Both the position numbers and the translations under genes were made by a program. Of a DNA stretch of 64,000 nt, positions 8,641 through 18,067 are shown one piece after another. Below the pieces are notes generated by a model. It was not told the origin of the DNA. It searched no databases and was given only the letters and a program-made list of their open reading frames with translations. Source of the DNA: DATFVA01 sp963839165 (GTDB lineage: Bacteria > Bacteroidota > Ignavibacteria > Ignavibacteriales > Ignavibacteriaceae). Location of the stretch: NCBI GenBank assembly GCA_963839165.1, contig CAWIUG010000005.1, positions 434,001-498,000 of the forward strand, written 5' to 3'. Within the stretch, counting starts at the first letter, position 1, and every line of letters begins with the position of its first letter.

Positions 8641-10074
8641 TTATCTACTTCTTCTTCCGCTATTAGTTTCTCTTTTCGGTTCTGATTTCGTTCTGTTTTC
8701 ACTCTGTCTTTTAACTGCTGAATTACTTACTGTTGAGCGTGTTGGCGTCGGGTTAACTTTAACTTCAGCTCTTTTCTGAACAGGAGGAGTATAAGCTGAT
8801 TTCTTCTGCTGTGTATTCTGCTGGACTCTCTCATTTACTCTTTTGTCAATCTTCTGTTCAGTACGCTTCGGAGTAACGGTCCTTTCAGGAACAACTGTTT
8901 TATTCGGAGCAACAGTCCTTTCAGGAGTAACTGTTTTATTTGGAGCAACGCTTCTGTTCGGTGTAACTGTCCGGGTATCTTTCTTTACAGGTTCTTTTCT
9001 TACCGGTGTTTTTACGTCTTTTCTTTCATTCGGCTTTACGCGTGTATCAGGCACATTACTTTTTACGGGTGCTCTGTTATCCTGCTTTACTGTTCCACGG
9101 GGACTTGTACCCTGAACCTGGGGCGTCCTTTTTACATCCTGTGCCGGTCTGGAATCTGTCTTTTTCTGTACAGGAGTTTCACTTCTTTTTATAGTTCTTC
9201 CGAACTCAAGTTTGGAAGCCTCAAGTGAAGTTTTCCTGGTTGTTCTTTCTATCTTCACATCTTTAACCCTTGCGTTCGTGAAGTTTTTGCTATCAGGAAT
9301 AAAAGTTCTGACTTCATTATCTGTTACACGATTCCTATCGTTTATGTCACGCAGTCCGGTTACGGTTCTGATTTTTCTCTCACGAACGTTTATTTTGCCG
9401 CGTTCTCTTACAATTCCTACATCAACACCGCGGTTTACAACTCTGCCATTCCTGAATCCGTAATCATTTCTGACTTTGGTTCCTGAATAAATTCTGTATT
9501 TATATTTAGGTCCTGCATAATGTTTGTAGACATATGGATCACAGAAGTAATTATATGTTACAAAGTTCCATTGTGTGTAAGGAGAATAATATCTATGTGT
9601 AAAATGTATTCCTACTGAGATGGAGAATACCGCATAAGGAGGCAACGGTGCCCAGCCTATATAATTGTTATCATATCTCCATTCAACCCAGGCAGGTGCC
9701 CATTGATAATCAGGAATCCATACCCATCCGTAGTAATCATCGAGATACCATCTGCCGTAGTGATAAACTATGTATCCGTATGGTTCATATGAATCCCAGT
9801 ACCATCCGTCTGAGGTCCATATCCAGCGGCCGTTTGCGTAAGGAGCCCATCCCATTCTCATATTAACAGGTTTCCATCCGTAAACACCATCTCCAAATTC
9901 GATCCAGGACCCATAGGGCGATAACTGGGTATAGAAATACCCGAATCCGTCGTTATTATTATACCCGCCGTAATTATAACTATCATCATAGCCCCGATCG
10001 TAATAATCCTGAGCTTTGGTTTGAAGGCTCATCCCCATGATGATAAATGCTGCAATTAAAAGTAACTTTTTCAT
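8641..10074 (-). CDS. Exported W/Y-rich DUF6600-type protein with a long basic repeat tail
   Basis: A signal peptide is clear (MKKLLLIAAFIIMGMSLQTKAQ). Residues about 25-190 are extremely rich in Trp, Tyr and Gly, with repeats of the type GSWIEFGDGVYGWKP, WAPYANGRWIWT, YGWVWIPDYQWAPAWVEW, which match the DUF6600 family by pattern. Residues about 200-477 are low complexity and strongly basic, with a degenerate repeat of the form PNKTVTPERTVA. No enzyme motif is seen. The combination suggests a cell-envelope protein whose tail binds an acidic polymer or surface; that is inference. It stands alone between its own terminator and the GT2 operon. Confidence 0.7.
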   Translation of the reverse strand: MKKLLLIAAFIIMGMSLQTKAQDYYDRGYDDSYNYGGYNNNDGFGYFYTQLSPYGSWIEFGDGVYGWKPVNMRMGWAPYANGRWIWTSDGWYWDSYEPYGYIVYHYGRWYLDDYYGWVWIPDYQWAPAWVEWRYDNNYIGWAPLPPYAVFSISVGIHFTHRYYSPYTQWNFVTYNYFCDPYVYKHYAGPKYKYRIYSGTKVRNDYGFRNGRVVNRGVDVGIVRERGKINVRERKIRTVTGLRDINDRNRVTDNEVRTFIPDSKNFTNARVKDVKIERTTRKTSLEASKLEFGRTIKRSETPVQKKTDSRPAQDVKRTPQVQGTSPRGTVKQDNRAPVKSNVPDTRVKPNERKDVKTPVRKEPVKKDTRTVTPNRSVAPNKTVTPERTVAPNKTVVPERTVTPKRTEQKIDKRVNERVQQNTQQKKSAYTPPVQKRAEVKVNPTPTRSTVSNSAVKRQSENRTKSEPKRETNSGRRSR

Positions 10075-10218
10075 TTTAGACCTCGCTGTTTAAGAACACT
10101 GTTAAATATCCAATGATCATACCAGTCAGAAAAGTTTAGTTTCTGCGAAAACAGAAGGATTTTGCAGATTTGGTTGTATATTTTTATGGACATAACAGCT
10201 TTTTATATGTACAATAAA

Positions 10219-11352
10219 CTACCGCCTGATGTTCCTCCCCTTCCAGGTAAATCCTCCTACTAAACCGGCAATTGAGGCAATAATTATATAAGGTACCTGT
10301 AGAAATTCGGTTATCAGAAAAACCCGGATATTCTTCTTTGAGAGGAAGAGTCTCTCACCTCTCTTGATTATCAGCAGTTCCATCAGAATTTTGATTAGAA
10401 GGCCCCCTAAAAGGGTAAATGCAAAATAAAAATAACCTGAAATCAGCAGCACTGTCTGTGCAATCAACCCGGCATAGAAAAGGAAAATAAGAACGAGCGT
10501 TGTTGTCAGCCCGGCATCTTTATAAAAGAAACTTTTGCTTGCCCACCGTCTTCTCTGGTTTAGAAAACTTCCGATGCTGCGATTCGGATCTGTATGAACA
10601 ACAGCTTCCCTGGAAGGACAGAACCTTATCTTATAATTTGTCTCCCGGGCAATTTTCTGCATTAGGTATTCATCATCTCCGGAGGCAATATTAAGGTTGT
10701 CTTTTAACCCGCCAAGATTGTTAAAAACTTCCCTTCTGTAGGCAATGTTTGCACCATTGCATATTATTGGCCTACCTGCTCCTATTAGTCCGGCTCCTGC
10801 TAATATAAGTCCTGCGAATTCTGTACTCTGAACTCTTGGGAACAGTCCCTTCGTTTCAATAAACTCAACAGGACCTGAAACAAAGGCAGTTACTGAATCA
10901 AAACAACCCGCTATATGATTCAGCCAGTTTTGGGGATGAATACAATCGGCATCGGTTGTAACAATGATGTCACCCTGCGATTTCCCAATACCGTACTGAA
11001 GTGCATACTTTTTATTTCCTTTTCCAGGTACTTCTCCTGTCAGTCTGTATAATTTTATGTTTGACATTTTTTTGCCTGAATCGGCCAGGGAAAAAGAATC
11101 ATCTGTCGAATTATCATCAACATAGATCACTTCATATTTATCACGGGGGTAATTGAGTCCTTCGACGCTTGAAATGCTATTTAATATATTCTGCGCTTCA
11201 TTTCTGAAAGGTATAATAATGGAAATAAAATGATCCTCTACATCGTTAAGTGAGGACGTAGAAATTTTATTCAGTCCATTATATATTTTTAAAAGAAAAT
11301 AGAAATAGTATAGAGACAGTAATGCGAAAATTATCAGCAGTATTAAAATCAT
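10219..11352 (-). CDS. Membrane glycosyltransferase family 2
   Basis: This is a GT-A fold glycosyltransferase anchored by an N-terminal helix (LILLIIFALLSLYYFYFLLK) and two to three C-terminal helices. Motifs seen are IIPFRNEAQNI, VIYVDDNSTDDS, the metal-binding TDADC, GDDEYL and a QRRRWASK box of the QxxRW type found in processive enzymes. The acceptor and sugar cannot be read from the sequence. Its ATG overlaps the stop of the upstream flippase-like gene by 4 bases, so the two are probably translated together. It ends the three-gene operon 13315-10219. Confidence 0.88.
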   Translation of the reverse strand: MILILLIIFALLSLYYFYFLLKIYNGLNKISTSSLNDVEDHFISIIIPFRNEAQNILNSISSVEGLNYPRDKYEVIYVDDNSTDDSFSLADSGKKMSNIKLYRLTGEVPGKGNKKYALQYGIGKSQGDIIVTTDADCIHPQNWLNHIAGCFDSVTAFVSGPVEFIETKGLFPRVQSTEFAGLILAGAGLIGAGRPIICNGANIAYRREVFNNLGGLKDNLNIASGDDEYLMQKIARETNYKIRFCPSREAVVHTDPNRSIGSFLNQRRRWASKSFFYKDAGLTTTLVLIFLFYAGLIAQTVLLISGYFYFAFTLLGGLLIKILMELLIIKRGERLFLSKKNIRVFLITEFLQVPYIIIASIAGLVGGFTWKGRNIRR

Positions 11353-12299
11353 TTTCTTTTCATCATAAGTATCAAACCCGTAATTGCCGGAAGCAGCACA
11401 TTTATAAAGAACAGGAAAATGGAGGCATTAAAACCCGCCGCCGCAGCTACCCCAACCTTTTTTAAGAAATAAACGGATGCGCCTTCACGTATTCCAAGCT
11501 CACCAAAGGAGATGGAGGGAATAATAGTCTTTACAAACATTACCAGATTTCCGCTCCATATATAATCAGTGAAATTAATATAATGGGAAAAAGCAGATAC
11601 CAGCAAAGCAAACTGGATTATGAAACAGACATAAAAGAGAAGGGATAACACGATCAGCTTCAGTTTAAACTCACTGCTGCTGTTTTTAAGAATTGTAAAT
11701 CCTGAAAAAAGGTCGCTGCTCCATTTCTGTCGAGTAATTATTCTTTTTACGTACGGGGTCACTGCAGCACCCTGGATCAGTAAGTATGATAATAATCCTA
11801 CAAGTATAATTATAATTGCCGTGTACTGGATCTCCAGGTTCAAAAAGAACAGGAAAGAAACTGATCCGAATAAAAAGACTATGATCAGACTGAATAATTT
11901 ATCGATGAAGACTGCCGATGATACTTTAAGCAGGGGCTTTTCGGCAAAAGGCATTGCTCTTCCAACATACTCACCTATTCTTGCGGGTGTAAATGAGCCT
12001 GCGGCGAATCCATAAAAAAGAGAACTAATAATTTTCCCCCGCTCATATTCTTCCAGGAAGCAGCCGCAAACCAGTTGCCATTTGAGGTACTGCAGGTAAA
12101 TATTTACAAAGCTCAGCACGAAAGCCGCGGATAGAAAATACTTATCTGCCTTCGTGAATACAGAGATCGTCTGACTAATGTTTGCCGAATAAATTACAAA
12201 CAACATCAAACCCGCCGCTGTCAATATCTTCGTAACTAACAGAAGCAGGCTCCTGTTTCTTGAATAAATATTCCTTACTGTAAGTATGGCTTCCGTCAT
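11349..12299 (-). CDS. Polytopic membrane protein of the UPF0104/AglD2 (lysylphosphatidylglycerol synthase TM) family
   Basis: The 316 residues hold about eight hydrophobic segments. Family marks are FYGFAAGSFTPARIGEYVGRA in the first third, the SAVFIDKLFSLIIVFLFG segment, and the late IPSISFGELGIREGASVYFL motif. Members of this family share the membrane domain of MprF and are often found beside glycosyltransferases, where a role in lipid or lipid-linked sugar transfer is suspected. The start codon overlaps the stop of the radical SAM gene (TAATG) and the stop overlaps the GT2 start, so translation is coupled on both sides. Confidence 0.85.
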   Translation of the reverse strand: MTEAILTVRNIYSRNRSLLLLVTKILTAAGLMLFVIYSANISQTISVFTKADKYFLSAAFVLSFVNIYLQYLKWQLVCGCFLEEYERGKIISSLFYGFAAGSFTPARIGEYVGRAMPFAEKPLLKVSSAVFIDKLFSLIIVFLFGSVSFLFFLNLEIQYTAIIIILVGLLSYLLIQGAAVTPYVKRIITRQKWSSDLFSGFTILKNSSSEFKLKLIVLSLLFYVCFIIQFALLVSAFSHYINFTDYIWSGNLVMFVKTIIPSISFGELGIREGASVYFLKKVGVAAAAGFNASIFLFFINVLLPAITGLILMMKRK

Positions 12300-13315
12300 T
12301 ATTGTTCAACTTCCAGTATGTTCATTTTCATTCCTTCGGTGCAGTTTGAACACATATCAATTCCTTCTCTGCTGAACAAAACCTTCTGTCGGAATGCCGT
12401 GTATTCATTGGATTTCCATATGCTTTTAAAACTATGATCATTTAACATACCAAGCTTGAAATCCGCATCCTTGTCAAAACAACATGGTACAACCCTGCCA
12501 TCCCATGTAATAACCGATGAACGCCATAAAGCAAAACATTTGTTTCTCAATTTCCCTTTTACTTTAAAAGTTCCATCGGCTACCTCATAACGCCTGTACT
12601 TTTTATTCTCCGGCAAAAAATGAAGAGCATTACTGTAACTGGATACCTGCATCGTTTTAAAAACCACCTTATCAACCCCTGCTTCCCGGCCGTACACCAA
12701 TACGTCATCAAGCAAATGTTCATTCTGTTTCATCACAATGAATTGAAGTTCTATAAACGGCTTTTTAAGTCCACGGTATTTTTTCCTGGCTGTAAGCGCG
12801 CGTAATCCTTCATCAGCCTGTGCAAAAGTTCCGCCCACCCTGTAATTCTGGTACGATTCTTCATCAAGTCCATCCAATGAGTATATAATTTTATCAGGTG
12901 CATCATCAAGTACCTTATCCACATTATTCTCATTAATAAAATGTCCGTTTGTACTTATGGAGACATACATGTTTTGTTCCTGTGCATATCTTATCATACG
13001 CGGTAGGTTTTTATTGATATACGGTTCCCCCTGAAAAAACATCTGGAGATAAAATCCTTCGCGGCTTATCTCATCAACCAGTTTCTCAAAGAATTCCGGC
13101 TTCATCAGACCAGAGGGACGGGTAAGACTTCCCAGTCCTGAGGGACATTCGGGACATTTAAGGTTGCAATGGTTCGTTGGTTCGATGGAATAACTCACTG
13201 GTCTTCCCCACACAACAGGTTTCTTTGCAGCTAAAGAGATATTATACGATAGTAATATTTTGAGCGAATTGATAAACCTGCTTAAAGTGAAATATTTAAG
13301 AATATTTATTTCCAT
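12299..13315 (-). CDS. Radical SAM / SPASM domain protein
   Basis: The radical SAM motif CNLKCPEC (CxxxCxxC) follows SIEPTNH near residue 55. Later landmarks include FFQGEPYINKN, SISTNGH and SLDGLDEESY. The C-terminal SPASM part has cysteines in NKCFALW, VVPCCFDKDADFKLG and CSNCTEG, enough for auxiliary 4Fe-4S clusters. I choose ATG 13315 (MEINILKYF) over an earlier ATG at 13360, since the earlier 15 residues look non-native. It is the first gene of a tightly coupled operon with a flippase-like membrane protein and a GT2 enzyme, so the substrate may be a lipid- or sugar-linked intermediate rather than a peptide; that is inference. Confidence 0.87.
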   Translation of the reverse strand: MEINILKYFTLSRFINSLKILLSYNISLAAKKPVVWGRPVSYSIEPTNHCNLKCPECPSGLGSLTRPSGLMKPEFFEKLVDEISREGFYLQMFFQGEPYINKNLPRMIRYAQEQNMYVSISTNGHFINENNVDKVLDDAPDKIIYSLDGLDEESYQNYRVGGTFAQADEGLRALTARKKYRGLKKPFIELQFIVMKQNEHLLDDVLVYGREAGVDKVVFKTMQVSSYSNALHFLPENKKYRRYEVADGTFKVKGKLRNKCFALWRSSVITWDGRVVPCCFDKDADFKLGMLNDHSFKSIWKSNEYTAFRQKVLFSREGIDMCSNCTEGMKMNILEVEQ

Positions 13316-13475
13316 GAATCCCGTTTTTAATTTATAACAGAAAATAAATAATTGCATCAATTTTACAAAAAGGAATCATGATGACGTGGCATGTGCTGAT
13401 GCCGATCCTTAAAATTTGTTAGGAAAAAGAGTTTTACTTACTTTTCCTTTCAAAATAAATAAAGAATGGTGCAGG

Positions 13476-15101
13476 ATGTTTATAAATTATGCTGATCTTC
13501 CGGATCAACATCAGTTATTTACCGACTATGTATATAACTTCGACAAAGTAAAGGGATATTATAAGTATAACTTCCGGGATAAGGAAGAATACCTTAAACT
13601 CTTTAAAAAGAGAGCAGAAATGCAGGATGAAAATCGGGGTACACTTTCTGCAATTCTACAGAATCAATATCAGAACCGGCAAATTTCAGAAATTTCCGCC
13701 AAAAATCTTTCCCTCCTAAGGGAGAAAACAACACTTGCTGTAGTCACCGGACAACAGCTGGGAATTTTAGGCGGACCTCTTTATACGTTTTACAAAATAA
13801 TCACGGCAATCAAACTTTGCAATAATCTTAATGAGAGATATGATGACTTCCACTTTGTTCCAATGTTCTGGCTTGAGGGTGATGATCACGATTTTGAAGA
13901 AGTAAAATCAATTAATATAATTGATGAAAATAATAACCTGAAGAAAATTTCCTACGAGGATGAGATACCTGAAGAAGAGAATAAGGGAAGTGTAGGCTTC
14001 CTCAAGCTTAATCAGGATATAAACCGGTTTTTCGATGAGCTTAACACAGAGCTCAGAGATACGGAATTTAAGAATGAGATTCTTAATAAACTAAAATCAT
14101 TTTATTCAGAAGGAAGAACTTTCAAAGATGCTTTTCGTGATTTAATTTTCTGGATTTTTGATGAATATGGACTTATTATCTTTGATCCTCAGGATACTGA
14201 AGTAAAAAAACTTCTCACCCCGATCTTCAAAAAAGAAATATCAGGTTTCAGAGCTCATTCTGAAAAACTTGTTAATGTAAGTGCTAAACTGGAAGAAGAA
14301 TATCATGCACAGGTAAAAGTAAGACCCATCAACCTCTTTTTTCATACAGATGAGGGCAGATATCTTATTGAGCCTGTAGAAAATGATTTCAGGCTCAGAA
14401 GAAAACGTAAAAAGTTCTCTTACGAGGAACTGCAGTCTCTTATCGAAAAGGAACCACAACGTTTTTCTCCTAACGTTCTTTTGAGGCCTATCTGTCAGGA
14501 CTATCTCCTTCCTACAGCCTTCTACATAGGAGGTCCAAGTGAAATAGCCTATTTTGCGCAGGTTGCTCCACTTTACAGCCTCTATCAGGTAGAACCCCCT
14601 ATAATTTATCCAAGATCCTCGGCTACAATCCTTGAAAAGAATATAATTTCACTCCTTGAGAAATATGAATTAAATATGGAAGAAGTTTTCACTAACCCTG
14701 ATACATTAAAAAATAAAGTCCTTACCATAATATCACCGAATTCGCTTGATGATATCTTCAGTCAGGTTTCGAACGAGATTGAACTAACCTATGACAGACT
14801 TAAAGAAAGGCTTTTCGAATTTGATAAAACGATTGCTGATGCCAGTACTAAGTACAGGCAGAAAAGCACTCATTACCTGGACGAATTAAAGGGTAAAGCA
14901 TTGGATGCACAAAAGAAGAAACACGAAGTAACGTTAAGGCAGGTTGAGAAATTGAATACTGCACTCTTCCCTGCTTCAAAACTTCAGGAGAGAGAGATAA
15001 ATTTTATATACTTTGCTTACCGTTATGGAACAGAGTTTATTAAAACTTTATTTGATGAACTTTCAATAAATAAGTTTGAGCATCAGGGAATTAAAATTTA
15101 A
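13476..15101 (+). CDS. bshC: Bacillithiol biosynthesis cysteine-adding enzyme BshC
   Basis: BshC adds cysteine to glucosaminyl-malate in the last step of bacillithiol synthesis. Recognised by VVTGQQLGILGGPLYTFYK, FVPMFWLEGDDHDFEEV and LRPICQDYLLPTAFYIGGP, with a C-terminal coiled coil and QKKKHEVTLRQVEKLNTALFP. The full length of about 541 residues is usual. The open frame extends upstream to a TTG at 13416, but I prefer ATG 13476 (MFINYADLPDQHQLF), which lines up with the family N terminus. It is convergent with the ugpC-type gene, and the two stop codons overlap by about 4 bases. The partner genes bshA and bshB are not in the window. Confidence 0.92.
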   Translation: MFINYADLPDQHQLFTDYVYNFDKVKGYYKYNFRDKEEYLKLFKKRAEMQDENRGTLSAILQNQYQNRQISEISAKNLSLLREKTTLAVVTGQQLGILGGPLYTFYKIITAIKLCNNLNERYDDFHFVPMFWLEGDDHDFEEVKSINIIDENNNLKKISYEDEIPEEENKGSVGFLKLNQDINRFFDELNTELRDTEFKNEILNKLKSFYSEGRTFKDAFRDLIFWIFDEYGLIIFDPQDTEVKKLLTPIFKKEISGFRAHSEKLVNVSAKLEEEYHAQVKVRPINLFFHTDEGRYLIEPVENDFRLRRKRKKFSYEELQSLIEKEPQRFSPNVLLRPICQDYLLPTAFYIGGPSEIAYFAQVAPLYSLYQVEPPIIYPRSSATILEKNIISLLEKYELNMEEVFTNPDTLKNKVLTIISPNSLDDIFSQVSNEIELTYDRLKERLFEFDKTIADASTKYRQKSTHYLDELKGKALDAQKKKHEVTLRQVEKLNTALFPASKLQEREINFIYFAYRYGTEFIKTLFDELSINKFEHQGIKI

Positions 15102-16201
15102 ACAATTGCCTCTTCAGTTTCGGCATCAAAGAAATGAAGCTTATTATTGTCGAATATAAGCTTCCGCTTTGAACCCGCCGGAGGTTCTTCACGAGCCGGA
15201 ATCCTTGCAACAAACTGCATTTCATCAAGCATAAAGTAAAGAAATATCTCATTTCCCATTGGCTCGACTACATCGAGTGTTACATCAACATCCATCAAGT
15301 CTTTTCTTCCTGAAGATATCACATCATAAATATCCTCAGGTCTTATTCCCATCCACACGTCTTTATTCACATACTTTCTGAGATGGTCTGATATACTTCC
15401 CGGAAGTTCCATTTTTAGGCTGCCGCCAGAACTCTGAAATGACATCTTGCTACCATTCTCTATTTTTCCCCGCAAAAAGTTCATTGACGGGCTGCCGATA
15501 AAACCGGCAACGAATCTGTTGGCAGGTTTATTATACAGGTTTAATGGTGTGTTAACCTGGTTAACAATTCCGTCTTTCATAATCACAATTCTGTCCCCCA
15601 TGGTCATTGCTTCTGTCTGATCGTGGGTCACATAAATCATAGTTGCACCGAGAGTCTGATGCAGTTTTGAGATCTCCGTACGCATCTGTACCCTGAGTTT
15701 TGCATCAAGGTTGCTCAAAGGTTCATCGAATAAAAATACTTTCGGCTTCCGTACAATTGCCCTCCCGACGGCCACCCTCTGCCTCTGCCCTCCGGAGAGA
15801 GCCTTAGGTTTTCTGTCGAGATAATCTTCAAGTCCAAGTATTCTTGCTGCTTCATTAACCCTTTCCTTAATCTCACTTTTATCAAATTTCCTCAGCTTCA
15901 AACCAAAAGCCATATTCTCATATACACTCATATGAGGATAAAGAGCGTAATTCTGAAATACCATAGCTATATCCCTGTCTTTCGGAGACACGTCATTCAC
16001 CTTCTTACCGTCGATAAACAATTCGCCTTCGGTTATTTCCTCCAGACCCGCGATCATCCGCAGTGTAGTTGATTTACCGCATCCGGAAGGGCCCACAAGA
16101 ACGACAAATTCTTTGTCTTTAACCTCAATGTTTATATCTTTTGCAGCTAGCTGTCCACCTTCATAAACCTTGGTCACGTTTTTAAGTATTACTTCAGCCA
16201 T
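15098..16201 (-). CDS. ugpC: ABC transporter ATP-binding protein, UgpC/MsmX type (sugar importers)
   Basis: The nucleotide-binding domain is complete: Walker A GPSGCGKST near residue 38, Q-loop MVFQNYALYPHMSV, signature LSGGQRQRVAVGRA, Walker B VFLFDEPLSNLD, and the switch histidine in YVTHDQTEAMTM. The C-terminal 130 residues form the regulatory MOI/TOBE domain typical of carbohydrate importer ATPases (FIGSPSMNFLRG, GIRPEDIYD). At 367 residues it has family length. No permease or binding protein lies nearby, so it may serve importers encoded elsewhere, as MsmX does. It overlaps the aroA stop by 8 bases. Confidence 0.9.
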   Translation of the reverse strand: MAEVILKNVTKVYEGGQLAAKDINIEVKDKEFVVLVGPSGCGKSTTLRMIAGLEEITEGELFIDGKKVNDVSPKDRDIAMVFQNYALYPHMSVYENMAFGLKLRKFDKSEIKERVNEAARILGLEDYLDRKPKALSGGQRQRVAVGRAIVRKPKVFLFDEPLSNLDAKLRVQMRTEISKLHQTLGATMIYVTHDQTEAMTMGDRIVIMKDGIVNQVNTPLNLYNKPANRFVAGFIGSPSMNFLRGKIENGSKMSFQSSGGSLKMELPGSISDHLRKYVNKDVWMGIRPEDIYDVISSGRKDLMDVDVTLDVVEPMGNEIFLYFMLDEMQFVARIPAREEPPAGSKRKLIFDNNKLHFFDAETEEAIV

Positions 16202-17483
16202 AACTTACCTGGTTTAATTGATTAAGGAATCCGGGGTTTGATATTTTAACACAATCAAAATTATTAACTTTCCCACCTTCTTTCAATACAGATGATAAAA
16301 TTCCGAAGGCCATAGCAATCCTATGATCATCATAACTGGAAAAGTATGGAGTACTCTTTGTGATGCTGCCTGATATTGAGAATCCATCCTCGTACTCCTC
16401 AATATCGAGTCCTATTAATCTCAGGTTTTCGCAAACAGCCTTTATTCTGTCGCTCTCTTTAAATCTCAGCTCTTTAGCGGTCCTTATTTCAAAAGCGCCC
16501 TCGGCAAAGATGCCTGCAACAGCAAGAACAGGAATTTCATCTATAAAATTCACCACAGGGTAATCCTCAAGGTTAATATTTTTCAAAATACTGCTTTTAA
16601 CAAGTACATCGCCATAGATCTCACCGGCATTCTCTCTCTGGTTAAGCATCTTAATATCTCCCCCCATTTTAGTCAGGATCTCAAGAATTCCGGTTCTGGA
16701 AGTGTTCAAAGAAACATCTTTGATTAGTAGTTCTGAATCTTTTGACAACAAAGTCAGGATTATGAAGTATACCGCGGTGGATACATCACCAGGAACAAAA
16801 AACTCTTTTGGTTCGGGATAATTTACGCTCGAAATGTATGAATAATATTTTCCGTCCTTTATTTCGGTTTTAAGGTTAAGCATCTTTTCTGTATGATTCC
16901 TTGAAGGCTTATTCTCTACAACTGTGGTAACTTCGTCTAGGAATAACCCTGCAAGCAGAACAGCGCTCTTAACGTGAGCGCTTGCAACGGGGAGCTCATA
17001 GGTTATGGGATTAAGTCCCTCTGACGGAAAAATATTAAGAGGTAGGGTTGAATCGGGTGTAGCAGAAAGCTTAGCCCCCATCGAGGTAAGGGGTACTATT
17101 ATTCTTTTCATAGGTCTGGAAGAAAGTGATCTGTCTCCTGTTATTGTCGTTTCAAAATCCTGTGCCGCTAAAATTCCTGTAATCAATCTCGCAAGTGTAC
17201 CCGAGTTTCCGGCATCAAGAGGAACGGAGGATTTCTGTAAGCCTTTATATCCCTTCCCTTCTATTAAAAGAATATCTCCTTTATTTTCAATGGTAACCCC
17301 AAGTTGTCTGAAACATTTAATACATGATACAACATCCTCTCCCCTGGAGAGGTTTTTGATTTCTGATGTGCCTTTAGCCAGGCAGGAAAGCATAACAGCC
17401 CGGTGAGATATTGATTTATCACCGGGAAGGCTAAGCTCACCTTTGATGCGTGAAACCCTGTTAAAGGTCTGTGTATTATTCAT
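16194..17483 (-). CDS. aroA: 3-phosphoshikimate 1-carboxyvinyltransferase (EPSP synthase)
   Basis: The sixth step of the shikimate pathway: transfer of enolpyruvyl from PEP to shikimate-3-phosphate in the cytoplasm. Motifs in order are LPGDKSISHRAVMLSCLA, LDAGNSGTLARLITG, GDRSLSSRPM, SAHVKSAVLLAGL, RFKESDRI and DDHRIAMAFGI. The 429-residue length is standard. The start overlaps the trmH-like stop by ATGA and the stop overlaps the next ATPase start, so it sits in the middle of a translationally coupled run. A serine replaces the usual alanine/glycine at no active-site position that I can see. Confidence 0.96.
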   Translation of the reverse strand: MNNTQTFNRVSRIKGELSLPGDKSISHRAVMLSCLAKGTSEIKNLSRGEDVVSCIKCFRQLGVTIENKGDILLIEGKGYKGLQKSSVPLDAGNSGTLARLITGILAAQDFETTITGDRSLSSRPMKRIIVPLTSMGAKLSATPDSTLPLNIFPSEGLNPITYELPVASAHVKSAVLLAGLFLDEVTTVVENKPSRNHTEKMLNLKTEIKDGKYYSYISSVNYPEPKEFFVPGDVSTAVYFIILTLLSKDSELLIKDVSLNTSRTGILEILTKMGGDIKMLNQRENAGEIYGDVLVKSSILKNINLEDYPVVNFIDEIPVLAVAGIFAEGAFEIRTAKELRFKESDRIKAVCENLRLIGLDIEEYEDGFSISGSITKSTPYFSSYDDHRIAMAFGILSSVLKEGGKVNNFDCVKISNPGFLNQLNQVSYG

Positions 17484-18067
17484 TTTTTAAGCCAGTCCTC
17501 TGCTTTTTCAAGTAATATTTCATTTAATTCCCCACTGTCGTACATTCCCTTTCCAAATCGCTGCCGCAGTGCCTCATAAAGAATCACGGCGGATGCAACC
17601 GAGACGTTTAAGCTCTGGACCATACCGAACATAGGGATCATGAACGTTTCATCAGCGGCATTAGCAGCTTCTTCAGACACCCCTCTGTGTTCATTCCCCA
17701 AAACTACTGCTGATTTTTCTGTCAGGTCCAGGTCAAAGAGATTCAGAGAATTGGCGTTTAATGCAGATGCATATATCTTAAATCCTCCGGAACGTAGATT
17801 TGAATAGCATTCATCAATAGTCTTATACTTTTCTTTCTCTACCCATTTGAATGCAGATGCCGAAGATTTCTTTCCGATCTTGGGAAACTTCTCAACATTA
17901 TAGACGAGCGAAACCATTGGTACCCCGACTGCATCGCATGTTCTAAAAATTGCGCTGACATTATGAGGGTCGTGAATATTTTCCATGACGACTCTCAGTG
18001 AATCCTGGCGGGCACTTAGTACCCTGTTAATTTTGGCTGTCCTCTTTTCTGTCCTCGTATTTTTCAC
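17480..18067 (-). CDS. trmH: tRNA (guanosine-2'-O-)-methyltransferase, TrmH/SpoU family
   Basis: This is a SPOUT-fold RNA 2'-O-ribose methylase. Motif 1 reads NIHDPHNVSAIFRTCDAVGV, motif 2 VVLGNEHRGVSEE, and motif 3 IPMFGMVQSLNVSVASAVIL, the knotted SAM-binding region. The short 195-residue form with CDAVGV is closest to TrmH, which modifies G18 of tRNA; the exact target is inference. The GTG start overlaps the stop of the HicB-like gene by one base (TAGTG), and its stop overlaps aroA by four, so it is tightly coupled on both sides. Confidence 0.88.
   Translation of the reverse strand: MKNTRTEKRTAKINRVLSARQDSLRVVMENIHDPHNVSAIFRTCDAVGVPMVSLVYNVEKFPKIGKKSSASAFKWVEKEKYKTIDECYSNLRSGGFKIYASALNANSLNLFDLDLTEKSAVVLGNEHRGVSEEAANAADETFMIPMFGMVQSLNVSVASAVILYEALRQRFGKGMYDSGELNEILLEKAEDWLKK

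Noticed and set aside
8843..9463. Several plus-strand frames
   Set aside because: They are shadows of the low-complexity repeat tail of the minus-strand gene at 8641-10074.
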